Positions 63,163 to 64,000 of a stretch of DNA of 64,000 nt are shown piece by piece. Under the pieces are notes generated by a model. The model had not been told where the DNA came from and made no database searches. It saw nothing but the letters and a program-made list of their open reading frames with translations. The position numbers were made by a program, and so were the translations under genes. Each line of letters begins with the position of its first letter. Position 1 is the first letter of the stretch. Source of the stretch: Bifidobacteriaceae bacterium (GTDB lineage: Bacteria; Actinomycetota; Actinomycetes; Actinomycetales; WQXJ01); the NCBI GenBank assembly GCA_031270825.1, contig JAISXH010000041.1, positions 85,017-149,016 on the forward strand. The letters run 5' to 3'.

Positions 63163-63774
63163 ATGGCACGCCACTGGACCGAAGTCAAAAGCCAGATCGA
63201 AGCCGAGCTCGACAAGATCATGTGGGAGGAGCCCCTTGAGGTCAAGATGTCGCGGCTGGGCGTCTATCCCAGCGGGGCCGGCACCGCCAATGTCTACTTC
63301 GCCAATCTGCTCTTCCAGCTCTGCGAAACCCAAGCGATGAGTTGGGCGAACGTGACGCCGGCGCTGACGGCCGCGCTGCGGGACCCGGACTTCGACGTTG
63401 TGCAGGTGAAGAAGCTCTTCTCCTTCATTGTGACGCCGAAAGCCAAGCTGCTGGGCGAGGTGGCGCCGCCGAAGTGCCCATACCCATGGCTGAACCTGCG
63501 AATCGTCGAAGAGCTTGCCCTGGCGATCGAGGAGGCCTTCCCCACCGTCGCCGACAAAGAAGATCTCACCAGTCTGCTGTGGTCGTGGTTCGGATTCATC
63601 GAGCGCCAGTCCCGCTGGTGGTTCCTCGCCTTCCCTTGGGAATTGGGCGCCCACCTGAAGAACAAGACGCCGGATCAGGTCGCCGAGCTCGTCCGCGAGG
63701 GGGAACTGCCGTCCGAAGTCTTGGATTGGGTGCTTGAAGCTGAAGAGGCGCGTGCCGTCAGCTCCGTGTCGTAA
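63163..63774 (+). CDS. helical-bundle protein, possibly cucumopine-synthase-C-terminal-like
   Basis: 203 aa, start ATG 63163 four bases after the preceding stop, with GAGGGGA about ten bases upstream. All-helical and Trp-rich: LGVYPSGAGTANVYFANLLFQL (in part), LLWSWFGF and RWWFLAFPWELGAHL stand out. It resembles what I recall of the C-terminal helical bundle found in cucumopine synthase, whose other half is cyclophilin-like. The pair with the upstream gene would then be a split Pictet-Spengler-type enzyme acting on a histidine adduct. This rests on memory of the family and is speculative. Confidence 0.4.
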   Translation: MARHWTEVKSQIEAELDKIMWEEPLEVKMSRLGVYPSGAGTANVYFANLLFQLCETQAMSWANVTPALTAALRDPDFDVVQVKKLFSFIVTPKAKLLGEVAPPKCPYPWLNLRIVEELALAIEEAFPTVADKEDLTSLLWSWFGFIERQSRWWFLAFPWELGAHLKNKTPDQVAELVREGELPSEVLDWVLEAEEARAVSSVS

Positions 63775-63777
63775 CAC

Positions 63778-63818
63778 CGCCGCCGGCTCGGCGGCGCTCC
63801 CTCGCCACCATGGCGAGG
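63778..63818 (+). terminator. two consecutive hairpins after the last gene
   Basis: Four bases after the TAA, CGCCGCCG (63778-63785) pairs with CGGCGGCG (63789-63796). A second stem, CCTCGCCA (63800-63807) with TGGCGAGG (63811-63818), follows at once. There is no U-run, as is common in actinobacteria. They probably end transcription of the importer operon. Confidence 0.55.
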
Positions 63819-63823
63819 CCTCT

Positions 63824-63949
63824 AGGAGCGTGGTGAACAACCACGCTCCGACCGTGTTGACGCACGGCAGCGGGACGCTGACCAGCGGAAACGCGGCAGT
63901 AAGTGCTGCCTCGGTCCTGGGAAGCCGGCTTATTCACCGGCTTCCTAGG
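63824..63949 (+). repeat. twin-hairpin repeat R, copy 3
   Basis: Hairpin 1 arms GGAGCGTGGT (63825-63834) and ACCACGCTCC (63840-63849). The core has GACCGTGTTGACGCA (63850-63864) and GCAGCGGGACGCTGACCAGC. Hairpin 2 has 13-bp arms (63916-63928 and 63937-63949) with one G-T pair and an 8-base loop. The hairpin 2 stem sequence differs from the other copies but the pairing is kept. Bases 63950-64000 show nothing else I can assign. Confidence 0.88.
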
Positions 63950-64000
63950 CGTGGTGCCATTCGCCAGGCCTTTTGTCTGGGAGCGGCGAGCCTGAAAAAG

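Noticed and set aside
1..64000. tRNA, rRNA or riboswitch genes
   Set aside because: I looked for tRNA cloverleaf landmarks and known riboswitch cores by eye and saw none; a covariance search would be decisive.

Overview
The window is about 67% G+C with GTG/TTG starts, many 1-4 nt gene overlaps and several -10 boxes reading TAGGCT. Its gene content (dut-DUF3710-OB-fold-DUF3159 block, DUF4193, GlgE, DUF222-HNH nuclease, tandem DivIVA-like coiled-coil proteins) points to an actinobacterium of the Micrococcales/Actinomycetales kind. I cannot place it more finely. No rRNA, tRNA, CRISPR array, prophage or insertion sequence is visible.

Layout. 1-2517: a degenerate direct repeat, a DUF222-HNH endonuclease and a repeat-filled gap. 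2518-13320: a tightly overlapped five-gene operon, DUF4132 - MoxR AAA+ ATPase - DUF5682 - VWA - SWIM zinc finger, which resembles the E. coli yeh locus and the predicted MoxR/VWA ternary systems of unknown function. 13438-23354 (minus strand): a complete P19/FTR1 iron-uptake operon (FTR1, lipoprotein P19, DUF2318 membrane protein, two FtsX-type permeases, ABC ATPase, FMN-binding lipoprotein, ApbE flavin transferase) behind a DtxR/IdeR-like box. 23519-28538 (minus): secreted PGRP-type amidase, cysteine desulfurase and MnmA, the last two being sulfur donor and tRNA thiolase. 28694-38552: alpha-glucan metabolism (GlgX, GlgP, GlgE, GlgB). 38724-42510: YbbN/CnoX-like thioredoxin, lipoprotein and membrane protein. 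42724-46398: two paralogous coiled-coil proteins. 46448-51854: YbaK-like deacylase, then an eight-gene minus-strand run from DUF4193 and dUTPase to two alpha/beta hydrolases. 52299-63774: a catabolic island.

The catabolic island is the best candidate for an undescribed system. An Lrp/AsnC regulator is divergent from an operon with 1-4 nt overlaps encoding a histidine-ammonia-lyase-type MIO enzyme, a cyclic-ureide amidohydrolase, a UbiD decarboxylase, an M20 carbamoylase-type hydrolase and UbiX. It is followed by a polar-amino-acid ABC importer and two small proteins, one DUF3830/cyclophilin-like and one helical-bundle protein that may resemble the C-terminal part of cucumopine synthase. The same GCAGAATCTGC element sits upstream of both the lyase and the importer, which suggests one regulon for uptake and breakdown of an imidazole- or hydantoin-type amino-acid compound. 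No urocanase is present.

Three sequence-level features recur: a 20-bp dispersed motif (nine copies in three gaps), a roughly 130-bp twin-hairpin repeat (three copies next to gene 3' ends), and in-frame minisatellite-like linkers expanded inside many otherwise ordinary proteins.
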